From Blautia sp900556555 (GTDB lineage: Bacteria; Bacillota; Clostridia; Lachnospirales; Lachnospiraceae): a stretch of 64,000 bases of DNA. Both the position numbers and the translations under genes were made by a program. The stretch is from the NCBI GenBank assembly GCA_964250615.1, contig CAXUGM010000014.1. One strand, written 5' to 3'. Under the pieces are notes generated by a model. It ran no database searches, was not told where the DNA came from, and was given only the letters and a program-made list of their open reading frames with translations. This document shows, piece by piece, positions 34,580-43,137 of the stretch (position 1 is the first letter of the stretch; every line of letters starts with the position of its first letter).

Positions 34580-35623
34580 TCATTGATACAATAATAATAC
34601 ATTTTTTGCCGCAATCCCAAGCTCTTTGGGCATCTGGCCTGCCCAGCGCTCTTTTGGAACCCGCCACCACAGATCTGGTGTCCCTTCCGGCTGATTTCCA
34701 TACCGGAACATGACGGTTGTTTCAAAAGGCTCCTCCATGACGCAGGAAAATTTTACAGGATATATATTTTCCCTCCCCTTTGGATGAAAATAATGTGCAC
34801 GAATTCCTACGCTGCAAACCTCTTCTTTCACCGGCTCTGCTGTTTTCAGGCAGATTCCCCATTCAGGAACTTCCACCTCATGGTCACCGATTTTTTTTGC
34901 AGCCGCTATATTTTTGCAGCCTGTGAGCATAGCCCCTGCTACACTGCCGGGATTTGCAAATACCTGCTTGGTATCTCCCATTTCTAACACCTTGCCCTTG
35001 TCAAGAAGGGCAACCTGCCGGCAGAGATGATACACCTCATCTCTGCTGTGGCTCACCAGAATTACCTCTTTTCCAAAGTTTTTTAAAATCTCTAAAATCT
35101 GAATTTGAAGCTGATCACGCAGATACGAATCCAGGGCACTAAACGGCTCGTCTAGCAGTAAAAGCTCCGGCTCACTGACCAGGATTCTTGCCAGTGCAGT
35201 TCTCTGCTGCTGCCCGCCGCTTAATTGTGCCGGATATTTTTTCAACAGTCCTTCTATCTGTAGAATCTCTGCTGTTTTCTGCATTTTTTCTCTCTGCAGC
35301 TTTTTATCCTTTTCCCTGTGAAGGCCGCACAGGATATTTTTTTCCACGGTCATATTGGGGAACAGTGCATAATTCTGAAACAAATATCCCACCCTTCTCT
35401 CCTGGGGCGGAAGATTAATCTTTTTTTCACTGTCATACAAAACTCTGCCGCCCAGAATGATTTTCCCCTGATCAGGAGTCAGAATACCGGATATCAGCTT
35501 TAACGTCAGGCTTTTTCCGCTGCCGGAGGCTCCCAGAAGACCAAGGATTCCCTGCTCGTGCTCAAAGTGTACCTTTAGCCGGAAGCTTCCGTAATCTTTG
35601 CTCACATCTACCAAAAGGCTCAT
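34580..35623 (-). CDS. modC: Molybdate ABC transporter ATP-binding protein
   Basis: About 347 residues from ATG 35623, which overlaps the modB stop (ATGA). Walker A GLLGASGSGKSLTLK, Q-loop FQNYALFPNMTV, signature LSGGQQQRTALAR, Walker B LLLLDEPFSALD, switch His in VILVSHSRDE. The C-terminal region (about 250-347) is in the place of the Mop/TOBE ligand-binding domain of ModC but is weakly conserved. Powers uptake of molybdate (tungstate is possible). Third of the modABC genes. Confidence 0.9.
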   Translation of the reverse strand: MSLLVDVSKDYGSFRLKVHFEHEQGILGLLGASGSGKSLTLKLISGILTPDQGKIILGGRVLYDSEKKINLPPQERRVGYLFQNYALFPNMTVEKNILCGLHREKDKKLQREKMQKTAEILQIEGLLKKYPAQLSGGQQQRTALARILVSEPELLLLDEPFSALDSYLRDQLQIQILEILKNFGKEVILVSHSRDEVYHLCRQVALLDKGKVLEMGDTKQVFANPGSVAGAMLTGCKNIAAAKKIGDHEVEVPEWGICLKTAEPVKEEVCSVGIRAHYFHPKGRENIYPVKFSCVMEEPFETTVMFRYGNQPEGTPDLWWRVPKERWAGQMPKELGIAAKNVLLLYQ

Positions 35624-36288
35624 GCCCTCACCGCCTTCCTGTTTCTGGTCTCCAGCATATTCACTACCAAAAGAATCACCGTGGAAATCGCCAGGTTCAC
35701 CATAACCCATAAAAAGGCACCTGATTCATCATTTGTTCTCCACAACTGGTAGACCGTGGTAGAGATTGTAGCCGTTTTCCCCGGAATATAGCCTATGAGC
35801 ATGCTTGTCGCTCCATATTCTCCCAGGGCTCTTGCAAAAGCCAGCACCGTTCCCGCCAGAATCCCCTGTCGGCAGGCCGGCATACGGATATTCCAGAAAA
35901 TATAGGTGTTTGACAGCCCCAGTGTCTGTCCGGAATAGGCCAGGGTCTCATCAAAACTTTCAAAAGCTCCCCTGGCTGTACGGTACATCAGTGGAAAAGC
36001 TACCACCGCAGAGGCCAGGATACCTCCCTGCCAGCTCATGACTACCTGCATCCCCAGCTTTGCCAGAAGCATGCCTACAGGCCGCTTCACCCCAAATAAA
36101 AGGAGCAGGAAATATCCGCAGACCGTAGGAGGCAGAACCATGGGGAGCGTAAAAACCACATCAAGAATTCCCTTCACTGCCTTTGGAAGCCTTGCCACAT
36201 AATAAGCGGCAAAAATTCCAAGAAAAAAAACCAGCACACTGCTGACTGCTGCAATCCTCAGGGAATTCCAAAGAGGATACCAGTCCAT
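35620..36288 (-). CDS. modB: Molybdate ABC transporter permease
   Basis: 222 residues with about five membrane helices (starting LWNSLRIAAVSSVLVFFLGIFAAYYVARL). The ABC permease coupling loop is present: ETLAYSGQTLGLSNTYIFWNIRMPACRQGI, with the later EYGATSMLIGYIPGKTATISTTVYQ typical of ModB. Forms the membrane channel for ModA-delivered molybdate. Good ribosome binding site GGAGGAAA; start 11 bases after modA. Confidence 0.93.
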   Translation of the reverse strand: MDWYPLWNSLRIAAVSSVLVFFLGIFAAYYVARLPKAVKGILDVVFTLPMVLPPTVCGYFLLLLFGVKRPVGMLLAKLGMQVVMSWQGGILASAVVAFPLMYRTARGAFESFDETLAYSGQTLGLSNTYIFWNIRMPACRQGILAGTVLAFARALGEYGATSMLIGYIPGKTATISTTVYQLWRTNDESGAFLWVMVNLAISTVILLVVNMLETRNRKAVRA

Positions 36289-36299
36289 ATCGTTTCCTC

Positions 36300-37196
36300 C
36301 TACGGCTCAACCGGTGAAAATCCCACCTTCTGGAAAATCTCCATACACGGTTCTGTCTGCAGGTAATCCAGAAATGCCTGAGCCTCTTCTGCATGCTCAC
36401 TGGTTTTCAGCACAGAAGCCGGGTAGATGACCTGCCCGCACATATCGGCTGTTGCATAATCAGAAACTGTAATCCCTGCGGAATAAGCATCTGTACAGTA
36501 TATCACTCCGCAGTCCACACTGTTTTCAGAAATCTGTGTCGTTACTTCTTTAACATTACTTCCGTAAGAAATTTTTCCTGCTGCTGCCAGCTCTTCCTCG
36601 TTCAGCTCATAATAATCCAGGATCTTCTGTGCGTACTGCCCCACCGGCACGTCCTGGTTTCCCATGGCCATAAGGACATTTCCATTTTTCAGTTTTTCTG
36701 CCAGGTCATCAAATGTCTTGATTCCTGTTTCACTTCCGTCTGCCACACAAAGGGTCACCTTATTTTCCAGAATATTGATCCTGGACTCCTGGGCTACAAA
36801 ATCCAGCCCTTCTGTGTTCACTTTTGCATCTGCCTTACTGTCAAGCTGATCCATCTGTTTTTGTCCCGCTGAGATAAACAAATCACAGGCAGCCCCCTCC
36901 TGAATCTGGGTTTTCAAGGTTCCTGAGGAATCAAAATTAAAGCTTACCTTTACGTTTGGATGCTCCTTTTCATACAAGCCCCCTATCTCAGTGAGAGTCT
37001 CTGTCATAGAAGCTGCCGCAAACACCGTCAGTTCCACTGGCTCTTCTTCCTGTTTCTCCTCTTCCTTGACCACCTTGTCTTCTGTTTTCTTGCCTGCGTT
37101 GTCCAGATTCGGTTCTTTTTCAGAACTGCCTCCGCACCCGGCCATACCTGCTGCAAGTACCAGCATCATTACTACAGACATCATTTTTCTCTTCAT
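36300..37196 (-). CDS. modA: Molybdate ABC transporter substrate-binding lipoprotein
   Basis: 298 residues. Lipoprotein signal peptide with lipobox VLAAGMAGCGG, then a Lys/Glu-rich linker and a periplasmic-binding fold: LTVFAAASMTETLTEIGGLY, VSFNFDSSGTLKTQI, DLFISAGQKQMDQL, VPVGQYAQKIL, DCGVIYCTDAYSAG. These are ModA hallmarks (the FAAASL and SSG motifs bind the oxyanion). Captures molybdate outside the membrane. Preceded by its own promoter and a leader with a terminator-like hairpin. Confidence 0.92.
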   Translation of the reverse strand: MKRKMMSVVMMLVLAAGMAGCGGSSEKEPNLDNAGKKTEDKVVKEEEKQEEEPVELTVFAAASMTETLTEIGGLYEKEHPNVKVSFNFDSSGTLKTQIQEGAACDLFISAGQKQMDQLDSKADAKVNTEGLDFVAQESRINILENKVTLCVADGSETGIKTFDDLAEKLKNGNVLMAMGNQDVPVGQYAQKILDYYELNEEELAAAGKISYGSNVKEVTTQISENSVDCGVIYCTDAYSAGITVSDYATADMCGQVIYPASVLKTSEHAEEAQAFLDYLQTEPCMEIFQKVGFSPVEP

Positions 37197-37220
37197 ACAC
37201 TTCGCTCCTTTCTTATTCAG

Positions 37221-37250
37221 AAAAAAACGGGAACGATACTCTTGTTCCCC
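37221..37250 (-). terminator. Terminator-like hairpin in the modA leader (possible attenuator)
   Basis: Minus strand GGGAAC, nine-base loop, GTTCCC, then G and seven T residues, about 20 bp before the modA ribosome binding site. As a promoter is predicted upstream of it, it lies inside the modA leader and could be an attenuator. Alternatively it simply ends the upstream operon. A second small hairpin (TGTGTG/CACACA) lies just upstream. Confidence 0.6.
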
Positions 37251-37289
37251 TGTGTGGATTTACACACATTTTCTATTTATTCTCTGAAG

Positions 37290-37318
37290 AGTATAAATTA
37301 ATCCTACCAGAATGTCAT
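37290..37318 (-). promoter_or_regulatory. Promoter of modABC
   Basis: Minus strand ATGACA, 17 bp, TATACT, just downstream of the ModE-like gene. The start site would be near 37283, giving a leader of about 85 bases that includes the terminator-like hairpin. Confidence 0.55.
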
Positions 37319-37335
37319 GCTATTTTCAATGATTT

Positions 37336-37683
37336 TCACTGCTTATTTCCCCCAAAATACTGCTCCATCACTGCATCTACTGCTTCCCAGGCTGCCCGCT
37401 CTGCTTCTTCATAGGCCTGTAGCATTTTTTCCCCTTCTTGTGTGAGGCTGGAGCCATTCTTTCTTCTCCTCTGAATCAGCGGAATACCAAGGGCACTCTC
37501 AGCCTCCCCTATGATTCTCCATGCTTTACTGTAAGCCATCCCCATCTCTTTTGCAGCCCGGTTCAAAGAATGATACCTTTCGATTCCATGGAGCAGGTCT
37601 GCCACACCCCGGCCAAAATATGCTTTTTCTGTATCTGTTTTCTGTTTGATTCTGACACGGGCGATATAATAAAACTGGTTCAT
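37336..37683 (-). CDS. ModE-type winged-helix regulator lacking a molybdate-binding domain
   Basis: 115 residues from ATG 37683 (GGAGG upstream; overlaps the CoA ligase stop as ATGA). The winged-helix part matches the ModE N-terminal domain: AKEMGMAYSKAWRIIGEAESALGIPLIQRR followed by GSSLTQEGEKML. The C-terminal tandem Mop domains that bind molybdate in ModE are absent, so it must sense molybdenum differently or rely on a partner. It lies between the accessory genes and modABC, and I infer it controls this operon. Confidence 0.85.
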   Translation of the reverse strand: MNQFYYIARVRIKQKTDTEKAYFGRGVADLLHGIERYHSLNRAAKEMGMAYSKAWRIIGEAESALGIPLIQRRRKNGSSLTQEGEKMLQAYEEAERAAWEAVDAVMEQYFGGNKQ

Positions 37684-38867
37684 AACATCCTCCGTTTCCC
37701 TAAATAGCAGGGCTGTTTTTTCCTGTCTGCCACTGTCCACTTATACTCTATGGATATCCCTTTCCATTGTACGGGCAGTGGTTCTCTTCCTGCCTCTGTC
37801 ACATAGCCCTGCACTTTTATTTTATTTTCTTTGAAAGCTGCACAATAATCAATAATCCACGGATAGGAAAAAAATTTTTCATCCAGCTCTGCCATCTCTT
37901 TTTGGTCACCCATTCTGGTGACCTGATCCAATCTTAGCAGCACACTGCCACAGGGACATGGTTCCCTGTAGATTCGGGTATGATCCCCTGTACGGTAACG
38001 GATCAACGGCATCGCCTCTGCCTGTATGGTGGTGAGCACAAGCTCTCCCCATTCCCCATAAGGCAGTACCATTCCGTGCTCATCCACAATCTCTGCAATC
38101 ATATCATTTTCTCTTAGATGCATTCCGCAAAAAGCAGGACAGGTCACAGCACCTCCAAGTCCTATTTCTCTGGAGCCATAATGAGGATACAGCCTGGTTC
38201 CAAGAAGCCCTTCGATTTCTTTTTCTACCGTTTTTGCACAGGTATCTCCGCTGATCAATGCACGTTCCAGACTATTATCTGGTTTCAGACGCAGAAGAGA
38301 CAAAAGCGGCACAGGCATTCCCACATAGGTTTGCGGTTTTTCTGTTTCCAAAACATCCATAAGCTCCCCATACGTTCTTCCTATTCCTGTCTTTAATGGA
38401 ATAGCACCTAATTTTACAATGGCTTCTGAAATCAATTCTCCAAGCCCGCGGTCTTTGGAAAAGGGCATACAGATCATTGTTTTTTCTCCCGGATGTACCA
38501 ATTCAGATAAGCCTGCTGCAAAAAAAGAAACTGTCCTATTGTTATCATTTTCTGAATAAAACATCCGTTTTGCAGCTCCTGTTGTCCCTGATGTCAGTTC
38601 TGTCCGCACTCTCTCTATCTGCGACTGGCTGAGCAGCAGCATACGGTGCCCCTGCTCCCGGAATTCTTTTTCTGTAGTGAAGGGAAGCTCCTGAAGTTGT
38701 TTTAAATCCTCAAGGTGATCCGGAAGATTTTGATAAAATCCGCTTCGTACTTTCTCCCGTTTCAATAACAAATTCATTTTTTTTAGCTGAACAGCTTCTA
38801 TACTTGCTCTTGTAACCGCAGGGATCCCTTCCTGTTCTCTTATCCATTGATCCAGGGCTGTCTTCAT
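37680..38867 (-). CDS. PaaK-like AMP-dependent CoA ligase family protein (molybdenum-operon type)
   Basis: 395 residues. Adenylate-forming fold: ATP loop RTELTSGTTGAAKRMFY, HYGSREIGLGGAVTC (family motif Y-G-x-x-E), YGEWGELVLTTI, PLIRYRTGDHTRIYREPCPCGS. Closest in feel to phenylacetate-CoA ligases. It could activate the carboxylic acid made by the aldehyde oxidoreductase to an acyl-CoA or acyl-AMP, or adenylate something in cofactor maturation. I recall a CoA ligase of this kind in the Desulfovibrio DVU_1553 neighbourhood. Overlaps both neighbours by four bases. Confidence 0.8.
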   Translation of the reverse strand: MKTALDQWIREQEGIPAVTRASIEAVQLKKMNLLLKREKVRSGFYQNLPDHLEDLKQLQELPFTTEKEFREQGHRMLLLSQSQIERVRTELTSGTTGAAKRMFYSENDNNRTVSFFAAGLSELVHPGEKTMICMPFSKDRGLGELISEAIVKLGAIPLKTGIGRTYGELMDVLETEKPQTYVGMPVPLLSLLRLKPDNSLERALISGDTCAKTVEKEIEGLLGTRLYPHYGSREIGLGGAVTCPAFCGMHLRENDMIAEIVDEHGMVLPYGEWGELVLTTIQAEAMPLIRYRTGDHTRIYREPCPCGSVLLRLDQVTRMGDQKEMAELDEKFFSYPWIIDYCAAFKENKIKVQGYVTEAGREPLPVQWKGISIEYKWTVADRKKQPCYLGKRRML

Positions 38868-40486
38868 CGGTACAAACTCCTTCCATCCTCTGCCGTAAGA
38901 TTGTATGCACAGAAAGGAACCATGCCATACCGGCTATCTGTCTCTAATATATAACACCGGCGAAGCCTTTCCAGATCCAGAGTATAGCTGTCCTGGAATA
39001 CCATGCCGGAAATAGCCAGCGTGTTTTTATGGATATTTTCCAAAAACGCATCAAAAGAAGAAGTGTCCAGGGTAAACTGCCCTGTCTGTTCCCCACAGCA
39101 GCCGCCTGTTTCTTCTTTTGATTTTTCACAGCAACAGCCGCTCCACTGTCTGGCGACTGCCTCCCGTGCCTGGGCTGAGGTGGCTGTGGCTCTTGCTGTT
39201 CCGTGCACCATGGGCTGCAGCCGGCCATCCTCCTGTTTGAAATAATTAGACTGGAAAGTACAGTAAGGGTTCGTGGCATTTCCTCCCGTAAAATGTTCTG
39301 CTTTCATCTCTCCGCCGGTCTGTTTCTCCAAGAGCCTCAGCACTCTTGGAATTGTGATTCGGTAACCTTCTTTATCCTCAATGCATCGTCCAAAATAACT
39401 CAGCGGCTGGATATGAATGCCTCTTATCACCGGCATTCTGCTTTTTGCAAAACGAACCAATTCTCCCAGATCCTGTTCATTGACACCAGGTGCCAGAACC
39501 GGCACAAGAACAATCCCAAGCCCTGCCTTCTCACAGGCATCTATGGCTCTTAATTTTTCTTTTAATAATCTTCTTCCCCTTAAAATTTCATAAACTTCAT
39601 CTCTTAGGCTGTCAAACTGGAGGAACACGCAGGATAGCCCTGCTGCTTTTAATTTTTCTGCATACCCCTCCTCCTGTGCCAGCCGGATTCCATTGGTATT
39701 TAGCTGAAAGAAAGAAAATCCCTTTTCTTTCCCCATGCAGATGATTGCTTCCAAATCCTCACGGACCGTTGGTTCTCCCCCTGATAGCTGAAGGTTAAAA
39801 GGTCCTCCGTGACTCATTAAGTAATCCATCTGTTTTCCAATCTGCTCCAGAGAAGGATCCCCATTGGTATCATCTCCGGCTGAAGCAAAACAAACCGGGC
39901 ATCCGAGATTGCACCTCTTTGTCACTTCCAAAAGCACACAGCAGCCCTTCCGTTCATGTTTTTCGCAAAGCCCGCAATCCAAGGGACATCCACGCTCCAC
40001 TGGCTTCGTCAAAGGCACCTGATCTGCCGGCTGTATGTTTTTCCCCCAATTTTCATAGCTGTTCCTGCTGCCTTCCCATATCAAGACCTGGAACCTGCCA
40101 TGCTCCGGACAGATTTTAATCAAATAAACTCCATCGTCTTTTACCACCCGGTAAGCCTTGATTGTTTTCAGACATTGGGGGCAAACACTTAGGGTCTCAC
40201 CCAGCACTTCCAGCTTTTGTTCCTTCAGCCAATCTTCCATCTGCTTCTTCTCCTCTTCCCAGCCTTCTGCCGTATAATTAATTTTGATCCTATTAGCTCC
40301 CAGAAGGCCTTTGAGCTCCAACGCACCTTTTTTTGCTGAAAACACGGGCCTGCTGAACCTGTGATTCTCCCTGACCTGAAACCCTTCCAGCAATAAAAGC
40401 AGCTCCCTGCCGGTGACAGGAATCTCATATTCATAGGTTCTTGCCTGGGCAAAACAGTTTTCTACTTTTTTATTTCTAAATTCCAT
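38864..40486 (-). CDS. Radical SAM protein of the molybdenum-hydroxylase operon (TrsS-like)
   Basis: 540 residues from ATG 40486 (GGAGGG seven bases upstream). Residues 1-95 form an N-terminal domain I do not recognise. A Cys motif (VCPQC ... CPEHG, about 102-129) and a second (CPLDCGLC, 167-174) follow. The radical SAM triad is CNLGCPVC at 192-199, then LQLSGGEPTVRED. The C-terminal part has a cysteine cluster (SGCCCEKSKEETGGCCGE) and ends FCAYNLT. The double Cys motif ahead of the core recalls molybdenum-cofactor or peptide-modifying radical SAM enzymes. I believe related proteins are named TrsS and some carry selenocysteine; none is seen here. Substrate unknown. Confidence 0.82.
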   Translation of the reverse strand: MEFRNKKVENCFAQARTYEYEIPVTGRELLLLLEGFQVRENHRFSRPVFSAKKGALELKGLLGANRIKINYTAEGWEEEKKQMEDWLKEQKLEVLGETLSVCPQCLKTIKAYRVVKDDGVYLIKICPEHGRFQVLIWEGSRNSYENWGKNIQPADQVPLTKPVERGCPLDCGLCEKHERKGCCVLLEVTKRCNLGCPVCFASAGDDTNGDPSLEQIGKQMDYLMSHGGPFNLQLSGGEPTVREDLEAIICMGKEKGFSFFQLNTNGIRLAQEEGYAEKLKAAGLSCVFLQFDSLRDEVYEILRGRRLLKEKLRAIDACEKAGLGIVLVPVLAPGVNEQDLGELVRFAKSRMPVIRGIHIQPLSYFGRCIEDKEGYRITIPRVLRLLEKQTGGEMKAEHFTGGNATNPYCTFQSNYFKQEDGRLQPMVHGTARATATSAQAREAVARQWSGCCCEKSKEETGGCCGEQTGQFTLDTSSFDAFLENIHKNTLAISGMVFQDSYTLDLERLRRCYILETDSRYGMVPFCAYNLTAEDGRSLYR

Positions 40487-41621
40487 ACACACCCTCCACC
40501 AGATCCCTGACTGCTTCCAATACAGCATCTATTTCCTGGTCTGTTGTAAACCGCGACAAACTCAAACGCAGGGTTCCTTCTTCAAATCCAAATGCTTTCA
40601 TAAGAGCCGGTGCACAGTGCAATCCCGCCCTGGCAATCACATCGTAGCTGTCCCGGAGAATTTCACCCGCTTCCAGCACAGACATTCCCGGAATTCGGAA
40701 GGATACCACCGGCGTTGTCTCACCTTCCGGGGAAATCACCTGGCATCCCATTGTGCAAAGCCCTTCTTTTAACCGCTCTGCCTGAAGCTTTGTCTTTGCT
40801 CTGTCCACAGGATTTTCCCTGCTCCACCGAAGTGCTGCCAGCAAGCCATGATAAGCCGGTTCATTTCCAGTGCCCGCCTCTAAATGAACCGGCATCTCTT
40901 CCGGCATTTCCAGAAGGTCACTTCGGATACCTGTGCCCCCAAGAAGATACGGCTGCAGTTTTATCCCAGGCCTTACATACAGCCCTCCTGTGCCCTGGGG
41001 TCCCAGCAGATATTTGTGTCCCGTAAAGGCAGCCATATCCACACCCCAGGTTTCCAGCTCCACAGGGACCCACCCAAGTGTCTGGGACATATCCAGCAAT
41101 ACCGCCGCCCCGTTCTTTTTTCCTATTTCGGTTAAGACTTTTGCATCTTGCACAGCCCCGGTCACATTAGAGGCATGCGTAAAAATACAAAGACTTGGAT
41201 GATATTCCCTGACCGCTTTTTCCCATACTTCCGGCAAAATCCTGCCTTGCGGATCCGTATCAGCATAATATACCCTGACACCTTTTTGCTGCAGCCTGTG
41301 CAAAGGCCGCAGTACCGCATTATGCTCCGCAAGGGTAGCAAGAATGGTATCCCCCGGCTGCAAAGGGAAACCAAAAATCCCAAGGTTTAATGCCCAGGTT
41401 GCATTACATCCAAGTGCGATTTGTTCTGGATGTGATATCTCCATACATGCCGCCAGTTCCCTGCGCACCTCTCCAAATACGTCAAAATCCTGCAGCCCGC
41501 CCCGGTTTCCTTCCCCCGGGAGATTTTTGACTGCCTGTGCCATAGCCTCTGCCACACAGTCCGGCTTTGGCCAGGAAGTCGCTCCATTATTCAAATAAAT
41601 GTAGGTTCTCCAATCTCTCAC
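40476..41621 (-). CDS. Cysteine desulfurase (class V aminotransferase fold)
   Basis: 381 residues. YLNNGATSWPKP at the start, PLP lysine at about 203 in AFTGHKYLLGPQGTGG, and catalytic cysteine at about 336 in IARAGLHCAPALMKAFG, all as in SufS/CsdB-type enzymes. Takes sulfur from cysteine as an enzyme-bound persulfide. Molybdenum hydroxylases need a terminal sulfido ligand on the metal, and here no XdhC is seen, so this is the best candidate for the sulfur donor. Starts at GTG (GAGGTGAT upstream), overlapping the nucleotidyltransferase end by 35 bp. Confidence 0.88.
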   Translation of the reverse strand: MRDWRTYIYLNNGATSWPKPDCVAEAMAQAVKNLPGEGNRGGLQDFDVFGEVRRELAACMEISHPEQIALGCNATWALNLGIFGFPLQPGDTILATLAEHNAVLRPLHRLQQKGVRVYYADTDPQGRILPEVWEKAVREYHPSLCIFTHASNVTGAVQDAKVLTEIGKKNGAAVLLDMSQTLGWVPVELETWGVDMAAFTGHKYLLGPQGTGGLYVRPGIKLQPYLLGGTGIRSDLLEMPEEMPVHLEAGTGNEPAYHGLLAALRWSRENPVDRAKTKLQAERLKEGLCTMGCQVISPEGETTPVVSFRIPGMSVLEAGEILRDSYDVIARAGLHCAPALMKAFGFEEGTLRLSLSRFTTDQEIDAVLEAVRDLVEGVYGI

Positions 41622-42696
41622 CTGTTATCACCTCAAATTCCTTTACAAGCCTGCAGCATGTTCTGAAATCTTTCAGTTTTTCTTCTTGTATGATTCTCTG
41701 ATCCAGGGCCTTTTTGTAACGCACATCTAAGGATACGTTTTCAGTCTCCTTGATCAATTTATCTGCCAGGCAGACAATCACATCTTCTCTGCACACAGAA
41801 GCCGGCTCTTTTACAAATCCCCGGTGCCTCTCCACCACTTCTGCAAGTGCCAGATATCCTTTATTCCTCAGAAAACCGCCTGCCGCCTTTTCGTGATTTT
41901 TCTCAAGCCTGAGCAGATCATGGAGAGCACCCCCGCTCCTGCAAAGCTCCACATCCAGGCATACACCATTTTTTATCAATGTTTCCGCCATCCAGCCTGC
42001 CAGTTTTCCGACTCTTCTGCAGTGAGCACGGATATGCTCAGGAAGTTTTGCCTCCTCATACCAACTTTCGCAGATTTCTCCTGATACTCCCTTTGTCCGC
42101 CTTGCATACTCACTGAGCCTTTCAAAGTCATCCGGCCTGTCTGCATCCCTGGCTGCTCCCGGATCTGATACCGGGATTTTCTCTGTTTCCATCATCCGCA
42201 ATGCACCTCTGAGCCCATCATCCCCCTGGTACTCCAGAACCATCCTCACTGCTTCCTGGAACAAAAACAGCGGGTGTACTTTTTTGTTTTCCCAGACCGG
42301 AATCATTCCATGGATCCGGCATTCCCCTTCCAAAAGAAACGCTGCCCGGTCCAGAATCCTTCCGTAAGTTCCAGGTGCGATCAGCGGAATATCCCCGGGA
42401 AGAAATACCACACCATCCATATCCAGAAGATCTCGGATTCCTATCTTGGCAGAAGCAAGCATATCCGTTTTGGCATAGTCTGCATTATGGGCAAGTATCA
42501 CCCCGGTATTCTGCAGGACTTTCGCCACTTCCTCTCCCCGGTATCCTGTCACCACCACGACTTTTTCAATTCCCGCATTCCTCATGCTCTGCACTGTCAT
42601 CTGAATCATCGGAAACCCGTTGAGCATAAGCAGCGGTTTAAATCTCTTCATGCGGCTGGATAAGCCGGCCGCCATGATCACTCCACCTATTTTCAT
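41587..42696 (-). CDS. MobA/MocA-like nucleotidyltransferase fused to an HD domain
   Basis: 369 residues. The N-terminal domain (1-190) is a MobA-type nucleotidyltransferase: GVIMAAGLSSRMKRFKPLLMLNG, VVVTGYRGEEV, MLASAKIGI, VVFLPGDIPLIAPGTY. MocA-type enzymes add CMP to molybdopterin, which is the cofactor form used by Mop-type enzymes. The C-terminal domain (about 215-340) is an HD phosphohydrolase: HIRAHCRRVGKLAGWM, GALHDLLRLEKNHEKAA, VVERHRG. The fusion suggests one protein that makes and trims a nucleotide-bound cofactor. I recall the DVU_1551 family having this layout. Confidence 0.85.
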   Translation of the reverse strand: MKIGGVIMAAGLSSRMKRFKPLLMLNGFPMIQMTVQSMRNAGIEKVVVVTGYRGEEVAKVLQNTGVILAHNADYAKTDMLASAKIGIRDLLDMDGVVFLPGDIPLIAPGTYGRILDRAAFLLEGECRIHGMIPVWENKKVHPLFLFQEAVRMVLEYQGDDGLRGALRMMETEKIPVSDPGAARDADRPDDFERLSEYARRTKGVSGEICESWYEEAKLPEHIRAHCRRVGKLAGWMAETLIKNGVCLDVELCRSGGALHDLLRLEKNHEKAAGGFLRNKGYLALAEVVERHRGFVKEPASVCREDVIVCLADKLIKETENVSLDVRYKKALDQRIIQEEKLKDFRTCCRLVKEFEVITGERLENLHLFE

Positions 42697-42705
42697 TTAT
42701 ATCAC

Positions 42706-43137
42706 CTATCCATTCCAGATGCCATGCTCCTGGAGCAGCTCAAAACATTTTTGAAATACTTGTTCCACAATTTCAGGACAACGCTGCATCTTATTTGCCG
42801 GATTGCCCTCCAAAATATCATGGCAGTTACATCCCGCATATTGTGCTCCTATAGTTTGATCAAACCACTGTACAAATTCTCCCAGGATTTCATTGGTTCC
42901 CGGATCTTCCATTTCCTCAGGCTCACCCTTTCCCAAAAAGTAGCTGAGCATACAGCATCCTCCAGTAAGTGCTCCGCATAATTTTCCCCGAAATCCCAAG
43001 CCTCCGTTTAATCCTCCCATAGCCCTGACCAGATCAGGATTTTCTTTTTCTTCCAGTTCCATAGCAAGGATCAGAAGAATCTGGGCACAATAATATCCCT
43101 GTCCTGATAATTCCAGCATTCTGTCAAACAAATCCAT
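42706..43137 (-). CDS. C-GCAxxG-C-C family redox-type protein
   Basis: 143 residues from ATG 43137. Cysteines at about 17 (YYCAQ), 54, 61-62 (KLCGALTGGCCMLSY, the family motif), 103, 105 (AGCNCHDI), 120 and 131, with helical segments between. Members are believed to bind an iron-sulfur cluster or take part in metal delivery, with little biochemical data. Overlaps the methyltransferase gene by 14 bp, and starts nine bases before the nucleotidyltransferase gene. Related members occur as selenoproteins in other organisms; here all positions are cysteine. Confidence 0.82.
   Translation of the reverse strand: MDLFDRMLELSGQGYYCAQILLILAMELEEKENPDLVRAMGGLNGGLGFRGKLCGALTGGCCMLSYFLGKGEPEEMEDPGTNEILGEFVQWFDQTIGAQYAGCNCHDILEGNPANKMQRCPEIVEQVFQKCFELLQEHGIWNG

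Noticed and set aside
37236..37294. Antiterminator formed by AAGAGTAT pairing with ATACTCTT ahead of modA
   Set aside because: One of the two words overlaps the predicted -10 box and would not be in the transcript, so RNA pairing is unlikely. It remains possible only if the start site is further upstream.
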